A stretch of 64,000 bases of DNA from Burkholderiales bacterium (GCA_027484315.1 JAIXTE010000129.1:92043-156042), one strand, 5' to 3'; positions 9,762 to 22,528 are shown, counted from the first letter of the stretch. The notes: a model not told the origin generated them from the sequence alone. Program-made: numbers and translations.

Positions 9762-11184
9762 ATGGTTGGGCCTGTTCCAGTTCAAGGGCAAGCTCAATCA
9801 ATCTGAATTCGTAGCCCATTGGGGCTGCGAAATGTACACCGACCGGAATGCCTTCAGCGTTGTGATGCATGGGCAAACTAATTGCGGGTGCGCCTGATAC
9901 GTTTTGTGCTGCGGTAAATGATGCAAAGTTCACCAAGCGATATCGGGCTTCTTCAAATGGCAAATCAAGTGCCAAGTGGCCCAGTGGTGGGGCAGGGTGG
10001 CCCAGTGTCGGGCTTAATAGCACATCCACATTTTCGAAGGCCTGTGCATATTGGGCTTCGAACTGATGAAGCCTGCGCAATGCAAATGGAAACTTCATCA
10101 GATTGCGAGTGAAATGGCGCGCCAGCCCGTGGGTCAGTGGTTCCAGCTTCTTGGTGTTCAAGCTTCGATCAACCGCCAATCTGCCCGCATAGGAAATGGA
10201 TGCGGCCAGCATGCCCCAGTACAACAGGAAGTCATCTGCAAACTGTGCCGGTATCGGAATCTGAATTTCCTGTACTTCGTGACCAAGGCTTTCACACAAG
10301 GCCGCTGCCTTGTGAACAGCCTCCACGCAATCGGGGTGGGTTGCATCGCCTGAAATTTTCATTGTGAACAGTCCGATTTTCAGGCGTTTTCGCCCCGGCA
10401 TGGTGATGTGACCCAAAGGGGGCAAGATGGGGTTTTTATAATGAGCTTCAGCCTGTGCAAAAAATGCTGCCGTGTCACGTACCGTGCGCGTGACCACACC
10501 ATCGCTGACAATATTGATGGGCAGGCTCTTGGCCATTTCATTCATGGCCAAACGGCCACGGCTGGGCTTTAAACCCACCAGCCCGCAGCAGGCCGCTGGA
10601 ATTCGTATGGAACCGCCACCGTCATTGGCATGCGCAATTGGCACTACCCCAGCAGCCACCAAGGCTGCTGAACCGCCCGATGAACCACCGGTGCTGTGGC
10701 CAATGTGCCAAGGGTTGTGCGCTGGTTCAGCGGAGCTGTATTCCGTGGTGGCGGTCAATCCGAATTCAGGCAGTTTGGTTTTGCCCAGAAAAACCAGCCC
10801 GGTGTCCATCAACTGCCGGGCCACCGCGCTGGTGTGGTTTTTGATTTTATTCGGCATGGCTGCTGAACCATGACGTGTTGGCAAACCCTCAAGATCCAGG
10901 TTGTCTTTCAAGAAGCTTGGTATGCCTTGAAAGGTTTTGAATTTACCAATCGCCCGATCTTTTTGGTCGAGCCGTTTGGCTTGCCCCAAAGCGTGATTTT
11001 CTTGAAGGCATGCCGTGGCGTGCAAAACCGGGTCTACTCTTTCAAGTCTTTTGTATGCGGCTTGCACCAGTTCGGTAGAACTGATGTCACCACATTCAAG
11101 CAATTCACCCAGTGCAGTGGCATCGTGCAGGCCCAATGCATCGTTTTTATCAAAGGCATGCAGGCGTGTGTGTTTCGTTCTCAT
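9745..11184 (-). CDS. Amidase (amidase signature family)
   Basis: GSSGGSAALVAAGVVPIAHANDGGGSIRIPAACCGLVGLKPSRGR amidase signature; start MRTKHTR chosen within the ORF. Confidence 0.92.
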   Translation of the reverse strand: MRTKHTRLHAFDKNDALGLHDATALGELLECGDISSTELVQAAYKRLERVDPVLHATACLQENHALGQAKRLDQKDRAIGKFKTFQGIPSFLKDNLDLEGLPTRHGSAAMPNKIKNHTSAVARQLMDTGLVFLGKTKLPEFGLTATTEYSSAEPAHNPWHIGHSTGGSSGGSAALVAAGVVPIAHANDGGGSIRIPAACCGLVGLKPSRGRLAMNEMAKSLPINIVSDGVVTRTVRDTAAFFAQAEAHYKNPILPPLGHITMPGRKRLKIGLFTMKISGDATHPDCVEAVHKAAALCESLGHEVQEIQIPIPAQFADDFLLYWGMLAASISYAGRLAVDRSLNTKKLEPLTHGLARHFTRNLMKFPFALRRLHQFEAQYAQAFENVDVLLSPTLGHPAPPLGHLALDLPFEEARYRLVNFASFTAAQNVSGAPAISLPMHHNAEGIPVGVHFAAPMGYEFRLIELALELEQAQPFKMLA

Positions 11185-11262
11185 TGTGATTTCTTGTAGG
11201 TTGGCTGTCTCTGACTTCAGTCTAAAATGAAACCCTCCGCTTGATGAATGCGTTTGCCTCAC

Positions 11263-11664
11263 ATGGTCCGAAAATATCAATCCAACCCGTGCCCCTGTGG
11301 CGGTGCCAGTTATGCAACATGCTGTGAACCTTTTCACACAGGCTTGGCATCTGCACCCACAGCCGAAGCTTTGATGAAATCGCGTTACAGCGCTTATGCA
11401 TTGGGTTTAAGCGACTATGTGCAGACCACCTGGCATGTGTCCACGCGCCCACCGCAGTTGGATTTGTCCCGGGAAAGGGACCAAGGCAAGTGGATTGGTT
11501 TGATGGTGAAGCAGCACAGGCCCCAAGGTGACAAAGCAGAGGTTGAATTCGTGGCGCGCTACAAGGCCAAAGTGGGCCCGGCAAGCCGCTTGCATGAGAA
11601 CAGCCGTTTTGTGTTGGAAGGAGGCAACTGGTTTTATGTCGATGGCGATTTGTTCGACAACTGA
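11263..11664 (+). CDS. YchJ-family SEC-C metal-binding protein
   Basis: NPCPCGGASYATCCEPFH...SRYSAYA is typical of YchJ. Confidence 0.85.
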   Translation: MVRKYQSNPCPCGGASYATCCEPFHTGLASAPTAEALMKSRYSAYALGLSDYVQTTWHVSTRPPQLDLSRERDQGKWIGLMVKQHRPQGDKAEVEFVARYKAKVGPASRLHENSRFVLEGGNWFYVDGDLFDN

Positions 11665-11793
11665 AATTTTTTGTTGAAAAGGCCTTGAAATTTTTCAGTT
11701 GAGTTCATAAATCAGGATTACGGGAAATGTCTCGGAGAGAGTTTCTCGCAATATGTTTTAAAACTGATTTTTTGCTTCTTTGGAGATTGAATC

Positions 11794-12258
11794 ATGGCAA
11801 CGATTGACCTAACCCCCCTTTACCGCAGCACCATTGGTTTTGACCGCATGGCCAGCATTCTGGATGCCGCGATGCGCGCCGATACGTCCAGCGGATATCC
11901 TCCCTACAACATCGAAGCGCTGGAAGAAAACCGATACCAGATCAGCGTTGCTGTGGCCGGTTTTGATGAACAGGAGCTTGAACTGGAAGTGGAGCGGGGC
12001 GTGCTTACCGTGCGTGGACGCAAAGCCGACGAAGAAGGCAAGCAGTACCTGCACAAGGGCATTGCATTTCGCAGTTTCGAGCGCAAATTCAACCTGGCAG
12101 ACCATGTTCAGGTGGAAGGTGCCAGTTTGAAAAATGGCCTGTTGGTGGTCGAGTTGCTGAAAGTGATTCCTGAACAGATGAAGGCCCGCCGAATTCCGAT
12201 TGGTGACACCAGCCTGCGCACCATCGAAGCGGAAAACAAGCCACAGGCCGCGGCCTGA
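11794..12258 (+). CDS. Small heat shock protein, Hsp20/IbpA family
   Basis: TPLYRSTIGFDRM...YPPYNIEALEENRYQISVAVAGF...ERKFNLADHV alpha-crystallin-type. Confidence 0.93.
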   Translation: MATIDLTPLYRSTIGFDRMASILDAAMRADTSSGYPPYNIEALEENRYQISVAVAGFDEQELELEVERGVLTVRGRKADEEGKQYLHKGIAFRSFERKFNLADHVQVEGASLKNGLLVVELLKVIPEQMKARRIPIGDTSLRTIEAENKPQAAA

Positions 12259-12277
12259 TACTTATCGGTTGTCATTT

Positions 12278-12311
12278 CACAAAAAAAGCAGCCTCGTGCT
12301 GCTTTTTTGTG
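12278..12311 (+). terminator. Bidirectional Rho-independent terminator after hsp20
   Basis: CACAAAAAAAGCAGCctcgtGCTGCTTTTTTGTG. Confidence 0.8.
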
Positions 12312-12347
12312 TTTACACTGACGGTTGTTGCGACACCAATCCATTTC

Positions 12348-13019
12348 ATGCCCCACATTTATTGCGTATCTGATCGCGCAATCCAGATTGACTGGGATTC
12401 CTGCTCTGTCAGTTCCATAGTGGTTGCCCAGGCACTGCACAAAACCACAGCGGGCATGTCATTGCCCAGGTTTCAGTGTGTTCAGGCCGACAGATCAACC
12501 ACCCTGTTGTTTGAAAGTGCGGTATTTCCTGAGGTTTTGAACGATCTCAGGAATGGGCTGGTCACATCGCTTTCAAGGAATGAGCAGCAAACCACTGCAT
12601 TGGCTCCAAATGCCAAACACCATGTACTCAGCGTGCAATATGGCGGTGCAGCAGGCCCTGATCTTGACTGGCTGGCTGCACAAACAGGCCTGAGCACACA
12701 AGCCGTGATCGACCTGCACTGCAGCGCGGTTTACACCGTTCAATTTTTAGGTTTTTTGCCCGGGTTTGCTTATTTGAGCGGTTTGCCCAGCGTACTTCAG
12801 TTTCCAAGGCGCAGTCAGCCCAGGGCTCGCGTGCCCGCAGGCACACTTGCCATTGGCGCAGAATATTGTGCGGTGTATCCATGGGAAAGTCCGGGTGGCT
12901 GGCACCTGATTGGCCATATTGAACAGCGCATGTTTGATCCCACCAAATCAGACGACATTGGCCAGTCCTTTTTTCAGGCTGGTGATGTGGTTCAGTTTAC
13001 TCGGGCTGACCATGCTTAA
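12348..13019 (+). CDS. pxpB: 5-oxoprolinase subunit PxpB (KipI family)
   Basis: GFLPGFAYLSGLP...RRSQPRARVPAGTLAIGAEYCAVYPWESPGGWHLIG; adjacent to pxpC and pxpA. Confidence 0.92.
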   Translation: MPHIYCVSDRAIQIDWDSCSVSSIVVAQALHKTTAGMSLPRFQCVQADRSTTLLFESAVFPEVLNDLRNGLVTSLSRNEQQTTALAPNAKHHVLSVQYGGAAGPDLDWLAAQTGLSTQAVIDLHCSAVYTVQFLGFLPGFAYLSGLPSVLQFPRRSQPRARVPAGTLAIGAEYCAVYPWESPGGWHLIGHIEQRMFDPTKSDDIGQSFFQAGDVVQFTRADHA

Positions 13020-13971
13020 GGTGATCAAGGCACAAGGTCAGGGGCTTGTCAGCGACAGTGGGCGTTGGGGGTACCAGCACCAGGGCGTGCCGGTGGGTGG
13101 TGTTCTCGATTCATTTTCATACTTAGTTGGCAACCGGGCACTGGGCAACCCGGACAATGCAGCCTGCCTGGAATTGATGGGTCAATTTGTATTCGTGTGC
13201 ACCCAGCCCGGCAAGGTGTTTCTTGCGAACAGGGGCGCACAGGCCACACTCAACAGCAAGGTTGTTTATTGCGGCCAGGTTTTGTACCTGCAAGAAGGGG
13301 ATGTGCTGGCCATCAAGCCGCCTCACCTCGGTTTCTGGACTTTGCTGTGCATTCAGGGGGGCATCGATGTACCCATGGTGATGGGCTCGCGAAGTACTTG
13401 CCTTGCTGCGGTATTTGGCGGGTTTGAGGGCAGGGCTTTGCAGGCTGGGGATTGCTTGAAGGCTGGTTCAGAATTTCAGCCAGCGGTACGCCAAGGCATT
13501 CGACTGGCCATGCCCTTGGCACTGCGAAATGGTGCAGGGGAATTGCCAGTGCGTTGTTTGCCAGGCCCCGAGTTTGAAGCACTCAATCCCGATTCCCTCC
13601 GGCTGTTTGAGCAGCAAGCCTACACCCTGGGCCAACAATGCAGCCGGATGGGCTACGCCTTGCAGGCACAACATTCGCCATTGCAACTTTCAGGCTCACT
13701 TTCCCTGCGTTCGCATGCCGTGCACCCCGGTATTGTTCAGTTACCGCCCAGAGGCAACCCTGTCGTTCTACTGTGTGAGTCCCAAGTGACCGGAGGTTAT
13801 CCTCGGCTTGCCGGTGTTTTAGCCAGTGAACTCTGGAAGTTTTCTCAACTTGGACCCGGGCAAAGCGTACACTGGGTTGTGGTGGATGCTGCACAGGCCA
13901 AACGCTTGCAGCACCAGCACAATAATGAAATAAGGCGGTACCACCATGTTATTGAATCAAACCGTGGCTAA
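13012..13971 (+). CDS. pxpC: 5-oxoprolinase subunit PxpC (biotin-dependent carboxyltransferase/KipA family)
   Basis: MLKVIKAQGQGLVSDSGRWGYQHQGVPVGGVLDSFSY, ends ITGGY/VTGGYPRLA; overlaps pxpB. Confidence 0.92.
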   Translation: MLKVIKAQGQGLVSDSGRWGYQHQGVPVGGVLDSFSYLVGNRALGNPDNAACLELMGQFVFVCTQPGKVFLANRGAQATLNSKVVYCGQVLYLQEGDVLAIKPPHLGFWTLLCIQGGIDVPMVMGSRSTCLAAVFGGFEGRALQAGDCLKAGSEFQPAVRQGIRLAMPLALRNGAGELPVRCLPGPEFEALNPDSLRLFEQQAYTLGQQCSRMGYALQAQHSPLQLSGSLSLRSHAVHPGIVQLPPRGNPVVLLCESQVTGGYPRLAGVLASELWKFSQLGPGQSVHWVVVDAAQAKRLQHQHNNEIRRYHHVIESNRG

Positions 13972-13975
13972 AGTC

Positions 13976-14710
13976 ATGTGGATTAACGCGGATCTGGGCG
14001 AAGGTTTTTCTTGCGACGAAGAATTGTTCAAGCTGATCGATTGGGCCAATATTGCATGCGATGGGCATGCAGGCAATGCAGACAGCATTCGCGTGGCCTG
14101 TGAACTTGCAATGGAACACAATGTACAGGTTGGGGCGCACCCCAGTTACCCTGACAGGGCGGGTTTTGGTCGAAAAAAACCGGACATGAAGCCCGAACAG
14201 TTGTTGGGAGAATTGAAACGGCAGGTAGATCTGTTTGAAAACATTGCCGCGCAAACGGGTTGCGTGACCGCGCATTTCAAGCCCCATGGCCAGTTGTACA
14301 ACGACGCTGCATTTCAGGAGGTTGAAAGCAGCCTTCTGATTGAGCTGGCTCAGAATTATCCGCATTTACAACTGCTCGCCCTTGCCCAAAGCCCTCAGGT
14401 GGCCAAGTCTCGCGCAGCTGGCCTTGTGGTGGTCGAAGAGGCTTTTCCAGACCGGGGCTACATGCCCAATGGTGCCTTGGCCCCCCGAGGGCTTGAAGGG
14501 GCCATGCTGGACAATCCTGAAGCCGTGAAGGCCCAGGCGGTGTCGTTGATACGGCGCGGTCCCTTGGTCTGCGTGGATGGGTCAAGCAGGGTGGTAAAGG
14601 CACAAACCCTGTGTGTTCATGGCGATACACCCCAAGCACTGGCCAACGCACAGCTTGTTCGGGAAGCCTTGATCGAGCAGGATCAGGACACGTTCAGCGG
14701 AGCCGATTAA
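13976..14710 (+). CDS. pxpA: 5-oxoprolinase subunit PxpA (LamB/YcsF family)
   Basis: INADLGEGF...GAHPSYPDRAGFGR...VKPHGQLYN-like, FPDRGY. Confidence 0.93.
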   Translation: MWINADLGEGFSCDEELFKLIDWANIACDGHAGNADSIRVACELAMEHNVQVGAHPSYPDRAGFGRKKPDMKPEQLLGELKRQVDLFENIAAQTGCVTAHFKPHGQLYNDAAFQEVESSLLIELAQNYPHLQLLALAQSPQVAKSRAAGLVVVEEAFPDRGYMPNGALAPRGLEGAMLDNPEAVKAQAVSLIRRGPLVCVDGSSRVVKAQTLCVHGDTPQALANAQLVREALIEQDQDTFSGAD

Positions 14711-14746
14711 GGCTAAGAATCAAGTCCACACATTAAGCCCTGCAGA

Positions 14747-15169
14747 TCAGGCTGAGGTCTTCGGCACAAACCGCACATTCAATGGCTCGAACCCATGTTT
14801 GGCGCGCGCCTGGTTGCAACGTGGGTTCAATTCCCCTTGCGCATCAAACACATCGTATTCACGGCAGGGCGAAGGGCGGTTTTCATACACGGTACAGGTC
14901 ACTGATTCACCCAGATTTCCTGCCAGCGCAATGCAGCGCGGCTTGCTTTGCGAGCTGCCTTTCATGCAGCTGCGGTAAAGGTTCATTTGCTCGGTCAGTT
15001 CAACCGGCACAAATCCGCCTTCTGCTGCGGTGGTTTCACCCCAGTAAAAGCTGATACGGAATGTTGAGCAGCACACGCCGCAACTCTGGCACAAGGCTTC
15101 TACGCCCGCACCATCGGTAATCAGGGTGGGTGGGTTTGACTGCATTTTGACCTCAGACATAACAGCCAT
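14747..15169 (-). CDS. YkgJ-family cysteine cluster protein
   Basis: CQSCGVCCSTFRISFYWGE...CTVYENRPSPCREYDVFD. Confidence 0.85.
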   Translation of the reverse strand: MAVMSEVKMQSNPPTLITDGAGVEALCQSCGVCCSTFRISFYWGETTAAEGGFVPVELTEQMNLYRSCMKGSSQSKPRCIALAGNLGESVTCTVYENRPSPCREYDVFDAQGELNPRCNQARAKHGFEPLNVRFVPKTSA

Positions 15170-15323
15170 GGGGAAGATGCGCGAATATATTCTGAGCGCA
15201 CCGTCAAATCAAGCACTATTTTCGAAACGCCAGGATGCCAATAAAAAGTATTTTGTAAGGCGCAGGGCCTACAATAGGGAAAACCATTATAAAAACCATT
15301 GACGCCAAGGAAATGGAGAGACT

Positions 15324-17285
15324 GTGAACCGACCGAACACCGCCCCTATGGTGGATTGGGGGCAACACGCACCCGATGCAACCCAAGCCACGACCACACC
15401 GTCGGGCCAAATACTGGATTACATCAAGCAACGGTTGATCAAGCATGCACCTTTCAGCGAAATTCCCTTGAGAGACCTGGATTGTTTACTCAATGGCTGC
15501 GCTGAGACCTACTTTGCCCCCAATGAAGTAATTGTTCGGCCTGACGATGGCCCACCCAAATTCCTGTATTACGTCGAAAAGGGCTCAGCCGTAGGCCGAA
15601 AAGGCCTGGCAGATTTGTCATCAACAGGCTTTCAGTACGAAGCAGGTGAAATGTTTCCAGTGAATGCCTTTCTCGCCAAGCGCGCTGTAACCGCCACGTA
15701 CAGTGCCCGCGAAGACACCTTTTGCCTGATGTTCACCTTTGACTCGGTGCAGGCACTCGCCCGCAAAAGTCCGGTGTTTTCCGATTACCTCACGCGGCGC
15801 ACCATGCAGTTCCTGGACCTGTCCAGAAAGGCCATCCAGGTGGCGTATTCTTCCCAAACCCTGGCTGAACAAACCCTTGAAAAGCCGCTGCGCGACGTGT
15901 GTCGGCACGAACCTTTTTCCTGTTCCCCCAATACTCCGCTGAAGCAGGTGCTTGAAGTGATGCACGAACACCGCATCGGCTCCATGATTGTGGTCAATGA
16001 GGGTATGCAGGTGGCCGGGATACTGACCCGACAAGACGTGTTGTCCCGGGTGGCCATGGCAGAAAAACCGCTGACCTCGCTGATTTCCGATGTCATGAAC
16101 ACGCCAGTGCACACGCTCGATGAATCCTGTTCTGCTCAAGATGCGGCCTTGCTGATGTCACGGTTCGGTATTCGCCATGTTCCTGTGACCCGGGACGGCA
16201 AGCTCAGCGGTATTGTGTCGGAACGGGACATTTTCGCCATGCAGCGTTTGTCCTTGAAACAGATCAGTAGCAATATTCATTCTGCGCAGGATGCCGATAT
16301 GCTGCGGGCCTGTGCCAACGACATTCGCACGTTCGCCAAAAATCTGTTGGGGCAGGGCATTGCAGCCAAGCAACTGACTGAGCTGATCAGCCACCTGAAC
16401 GATGTTTTGACTGAACGAATTCTTGAGGTGGTGGGCAACCGGATGGGTATCGATCCTTCCAGCTACTGCTGGCTCAGTTTCGGGTCGGAGGGGCGTTCAG
16501 AGCAAACCATTGCGACCGATCAGGACAACGGCCTGTTGTTTGTCAGCGAGCAACCCGAAGTGGATCGCCCCCATTGGCTTGCTTTTGCCAAGGAGGTCAA
16601 TCAAACCCTTGACCAGTGCGGCTATCCGCTGTGCAAAGGCAACATCATGGCCAGTAACCCGGAGTGTTGCATGACATCTGCAGAGTGGCTGAAAAAATTC
16701 GGCAAATGGATCGATGTGGCCACCCCGGAAAACCTGCTGCGTGTGAATATCTTTTTTGACCTTCGTCCACTGGCGGGTAACAAGGAATTGGCCCAACCAC
16801 TGCGCAATTACATGGTCACCCGCGCCAAGGAATCGACGATTTTCCTGCGGCTGCTGGCTGAAAACATCATGCGTTTTCGCCCACCCCTGAACTGGCACGG
16901 CAGCATCGACACCACGGAAATAGAGGATGTACGCACACTGGATTTGAAGCGGCAAGGCACCGCTGTGTTTGTAGATGCAGCCCGTTTTTTCTCGCTGGTA
17001 TTCGGTATTGACGAAGTAAACACCCGCCGTCGCTTCGAGGCCGTGGCCAAGCGCCTCAGCGTGGAGGAGCAGCGCCGCGACGCTTGGGTCAGCGCATTTG
17101 AATTCCTGCAAATGATGCGCCTGCGCATTCAGCTGGACGAAGGGGTGTCAGTACCGAACCTGCCTGACCAACCGAATGTGGTGAACTATGATGTGCTGGA
17201 TAACATCGACCGCCGCATTCTCAAAGAATGTTTCCGAGTCGGGCGTCGCCTTCAGCAGCGTATTGAATCGGAGCACATGCGTTGA
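15324..17285 (+). CDS. Cyclic-nucleotide-binding / CBS-pair / DUF294 putative nucleotidyltransferase
   Basis: N-terminal CNMP-like region, two CBS motifs (IGSMIVVNEGMQVAGILTRQDVL), FGSEGRSEQTIATDQDNGLLF nucleotidyltransferase motif. Confidence 0.9.
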   Translation: MNRPNTAPMVDWGQHAPDATQATTTPSGQILDYIKQRLIKHAPFSEIPLRDLDCLLNGCAETYFAPNEVIVRPDDGPPKFLYYVEKGSAVGRKGLADLSSTGFQYEAGEMFPVNAFLAKRAVTATYSAREDTFCLMFTFDSVQALARKSPVFSDYLTRRTMQFLDLSRKAIQVAYSSQTLAEQTLEKPLRDVCRHEPFSCSPNTPLKQVLEVMHEHRIGSMIVVNEGMQVAGILTRQDVLSRVAMAEKPLTSLISDVMNTPVHTLDESCSAQDAALLMSRFGIRHVPVTRDGKLSGIVSERDIFAMQRLSLKQISSNIHSAQDADMLRACANDIRTFAKNLLGQGIAAKQLTELISHLNDVLTERILEVVGNRMGIDPSSYCWLSFGSEGRSEQTIATDQDNGLLFVSEQPEVDRPHWLAFAKEVNQTLDQCGYPLCKGNIMASNPECCMTSAEWLKKFGKWIDVATPENLLRVNIFFDLRPLAGNKELAQPLRNYMVTRAKESTIFLRLLAENIMRFRPPLNWHGSIDTTEIEDVRTLDLKRQGTAVFVDAARFFSLVFGIDEVNTRRRFEAVAKRLSVEEQRRDAWVSAFEFLQMMRLRIQLDEGVSVPNLPDQPNVVNYDVLDNIDRRILKECFRVGRRLQQRIESEHMR

Positions 17286-18016
17286 GTTCCACAGCCCCAA
17301 GTCAGTTGCTACCTCGCCCGGGTTGGGCGCAGTACATCCAGTACCGGTTGGCTCAGTCGCTGGACTTCTCCCAGCCAAATTCCGATCGGTGGGTGGTTCT
17401 CGATGTGGAATCCTCGGGGTTGAACCCCAAGAAAGATCGCCTGATTTCAATCGCGGCTTCCGCCATCGAATTTGACACCATGCGCAGGCCCCGCATTTCC
17501 TTGACAGATACTTTTGAGGTGATCATCAAGCAGCCACCTGAAATTGTGGAAATGATCGAATTCGAGGCGATCGACAAAAGCAATATTTTGATTCACGGCA
17601 TCGGTATTGGCGCTCAGCAAAAAGGCATGAAAGCTGAACAGGCGCTTTCCGAGTTTCTGCGCTATGTGGGTGATTCGCCCTTGATTGCTTTTCACAGCTG
17701 GTTTGATGAAATCCTGATCAACAAGGCATTGCGCAAGGTGCTGGGCCGTTCAACCCATCGGCATTGGCTCGACCTTGAACACCTTGCTGCTGTACTTCAC
17801 AAGGAAAACCACCAACTGCCGCTCGATGTGTGGATGCAGCGCTATGGCATTGAATGTGAGCAGCGTCACCAAGCCGCCGCTGATGTGCTTGCGACAGCCC
17901 AGTTACTTTTGAAGTTGTGGCCCATGCTTCAAAAGCGCAAGGCGACGAAATGGAAAGAATTGAAAACCATTGCAAACGGGCTTAAAACCTTGCCAGGCCG
18001 GAACATGCCAAGCTGA
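17282..18016 (+). CDS. 3'-5' exonuclease (DnaQ-like)
   Basis: VVLDVESSGLNPKKDRLISIAA ExoI motif; HQAAADVLATAQL ExoIII motif; 4-bp overlap with upstream DUF294 gene. Confidence 0.88.
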   Translation: MSSTAPSQLLPRPGWAQYIQYRLAQSLDFSQPNSDRWVVLDVESSGLNPKKDRLISIAASAIEFDTMRRPRISLTDTFEVIIKQPPEIVEMIEFEAIDKSNILIHGIGIGAQQKGMKAEQALSEFLRYVGDSPLIAFHSWFDEILINKALRKVLGRSTHRHWLDLEHLAAVLHKENHQLPLDVWMQRYGIECEQRHQAAADVLATAQLLLKLWPMLQKRKATKWKELKTIANGLKTLPGRNMPS

Positions 18017-18021
18017 GTTTA

Positions 18022-18465
18022 TTACGCTGGCAGCAACTGCTGAAGTTTGTTCCTGATTGATTCAGGAATAGGCGTTGGCGAGTTGCTGGCCTTGTTCACA
18101 AAAACGTGAACAAAATAGCCTTCTGCACACAAATCACCTTGCGCATTGAACAAGCCCAGTTCATAACGTACGGAACTGTTGCCCAGCTTGCCCACGCGTA
18201 AGCCTGCGGTGACAGCTTCAGGATAAGCGAGTGGCTTGAGATATTTGCAATTGCTCTCCACGACAAAACCCACCACATCGCCCTTGTGAATGTCCAGGCC
18301 GCCTTCTTCGATCAGGAAGCGGTTCACTACGCTGTCAAAGTAGCTGTAATACACCACATTGTTCACGTGGCCGTAAATGTCGTTGTCATGCCAGCGGGTT
18401 TGAACGGTCTGGTGAACAGGGTATTGGGGCAGGGTGCCGATCGGGTTAATTGTTGCGTTGCTCAT
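18022..18465 (-). CDS. Acyl-CoA thioesterase (4-hydroxybenzoyl-CoA thioesterase / YbgC-like hotdog fold)
   Basis: QTRWHDNDIYGHVNNVVYYSYFDSVVNRF. Confidence 0.88.
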   Translation of the reverse strand: MSNATINPIGTLPQYPVHQTVQTRWHDNDIYGHVNNVVYYSYFDSVVNRFLIEEGGLDIHKGDVVGFVVESNCKYLKPLAYPEAVTAGLRVGKLGNSSVRYELGLFNAQGDLCAEGYFVHVFVNKASNSPTPIPESIRNKLQQLLPA

Positions 18466-18526
18466 TGCGTTGCTCGCAGGCGAAAAGTGATTTCTTTAGC
18501 AGCTCATTGCTTAATTCAGTGCTTGT

Positions 18527-19699
18527 TCAGTAAGCCGCCTGGTAAATGGCCAGGGCATCCGATTCGCTGACTTCGCGCGGGTTGTTGCTCAGCAAGCGTG
18601 TTTGCAGCATGGCGGCGCTGGCCATCACCGGCAAATCTTTTTCGGAAATACCGACATCCTGAAGGCCCATTGGCAAGCCGGTTGAAGGTGACAGGGTTGC
18701 GGTGTAGTCGATAAAGCCTTGAGCCAACTGCGCTGCGGTGTCGCCGGTTTGGCCCAACTTCAGCACCTGTGCCAGTTCTGCATACTGTTGTTCGGCTGCG
18801 GGCAGGTTAAATTGCAGCACATGGGGCAATACCAGGGAATTGCTCAAACCGTGCGGCACATGAAATATGCCGCCGATCGGGTAAGCCAGGGCATGCACTG
18901 CACCCACCGGTGCGTTTGCAAACGCCTGCCCAGCCATGCAGGAACCCAGCATCATCGCCTGGCGTGCTTCGCGATTCCCAGGTTCTTTGCACACAGTGTG
19001 CAGGTTGGCTGCTAACAGACGCAGTGCCTCGCAGGCCAGGAAATCCGCGTAAGGATTTTTCAATCTCTTGCTGGTGTAAGCCTCAATGGCGTGCACCATG
19101 GCATCAATGCCGGTGGCTGCTGTGACATGCTGGGGCAGGCTCAAGGTCCAGTCTGCGTCCAACACAGCAAGGTCGCCGTACAACACCGGTGACACCACAC
19201 CCATTTTTGTATCCACGCCCGTGGTCACAATGGAAATTGGCGTTACTTCGCTGCCTGTGCCGGCAGTGGTGGGAACCAGCACCAGTGGCAGGCGGTCGCT
19301 GTGCACATTGCCCACGCCGTACATGGTGTTCAAGGCTTGCTTGCCACGGGCCAGAATGGCGATCAGCTTGGCCACGTCCAGCGTGGAACCTCCGCCTATG
19401 GCCACCACTACGTCGGCCTTGAATTCAATGGCCTGGGCGCTGACCCGGTGCACCAGTGCCTCAGGTGGGTCAGGTTCCACGTCGTTGCAGGTGTGCACCG
19501 CGTGGCCCGCTGCAGCAAGGTTGTCACAAATGGTTTTGAAGCTGGCAGTGCCCGCAATGAAAGGGTCTACCAGCATGAAAACACGTGCGCTGGTCAAACC
19601 GTGTTGCCCAAGCAAGGGCAACAGCAAATCGGCCATGCGCAACGAGCTTCCCGATTCACACACAATGCGGTTCACCGTGCGAAATTCAAATGGGGCCAT
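18527..19699 (-). CDS. Iron-containing alcohol dehydrogenase
   Basis: VVAIGGGSTLDVAK, PTTAGTGSEVTPI, HALAYPIGGIFHVPHGLSNS. Confidence 0.92.
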   Translation of the reverse strand: MAPFEFRTVNRIVCESGSSLRMADLLLPLLGQHGLTSARVFMLVDPFIAGTASFKTICDNLAAAGHAVHTCNDVEPDPPEALVHRVSAQAIEFKADVVVAIGGGSTLDVAKLIAILARGKQALNTMYGVGNVHSDRLPLVLVPTTAGTGSEVTPISIVTTGVDTKMGVVSPVLYGDLAVLDADWTLSLPQHVTAATGIDAMVHAIEAYTSKRLKNPYADFLACEALRLLAANLHTVCKEPGNREARQAMMLGSCMAGQAFANAPVGAVHALAYPIGGIFHVPHGLSNSLVLPHVLQFNLPAAEQQYAELAQVLKLGQTGDTAAQLAQGFIDYTATLSPSTGLPMGLQDVGISEKDLPVMASAAMLQTRLLSNNPREVSESDALAIYQAAY

Positions 19700-19765
19700 G
19701 CGGGTGTCTCCTCGTAATGCGGTGTTCTGCGCTGTTCTGCGCAGTTTTTTTATTGAGTCGTCAGT

Positions 19766-20260
19766 TTAGCTTTTTCGCTTGGGTGTCCAGGCCCAAATGG
19801 CGCGAACAAAAATCGGTTCTTTGCTTTCGCCATCGGTAATAGTCACCGCCACGTCCACTTCACCCCGTTCCTCGGTCTGCATCATTGTGATCTGTTCCTG
19901 CGTCAGCATGGCCTCGGCTTTCATGTCGCCAGTCGCGCGTTTGCGGTAGTCCACCTCCATGCGCTTGATCACGGGAATGGCGTTGGCTGGTACGTTCAAG
20001 CCTACCAGTGCACCGGTGGCTGATTCCGCAATCATGATCATGGCGACAGCATGCACGGTGCCAATGTGGTTTTGCACATAAGGGCGGTTCTTGATCACCA
20101 CGATGGAATGGTTGGGCTCAATCCATTCAAATTTCAATCCGCTGGTCTTGAAGTACTTCACTGCACGCCCAAAAAGCAATGTGAATGCGCGGGTTTTCAA
20201 GGGCGTGGGCAGCTTGTCAACCTGCGCATACACCTTCTGCAACATCGATTTTTCAGTCAT
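19766..20260 (-). CDS. DUF4442 / PaaI-like hotdog protein
   Basis: NHIGTVHAVAMIMIAESATGALVGLNVP. Confidence 0.8.
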   Translation of the reverse strand: MTEKSMLQKVYAQVDKLPTPLKTRAFTLLFGRAVKYFKTSGLKFEWIEPNHSIVVIKNRPYVQNHIGTVHAVAMIMIAESATGALVGLNVPANAIPVIKRMEVDYRKRATGDMKAEAMLTQEQITMMQTEERGEVDVAVTITDGESKEPIFVRAIWAWTPKRKS

Positions 20261-20273
20261 TTTTCTTCAGCCT

Positions 20274-22322
<2,049 letters not shown>

Positions 22323-22528
22323 TTAAAAATCGGTCGTTTTTTGTAATGTATTGACTTATGTTACTTAAAAGTAATTCTTAGTGTTGGAGTCAGCGTTCAA
22401 AATAGCACGATCGGTCGGTTTTTTGCGTGTTTATTCGCGAAGAAAGTGCTGCACTGCGACAAGCAGGGGAACCTGCAAGGCCGGGCCTTGTCCTAAACTG
22501 GTGTCTTATCCAGCAAGCGTCCATTTCC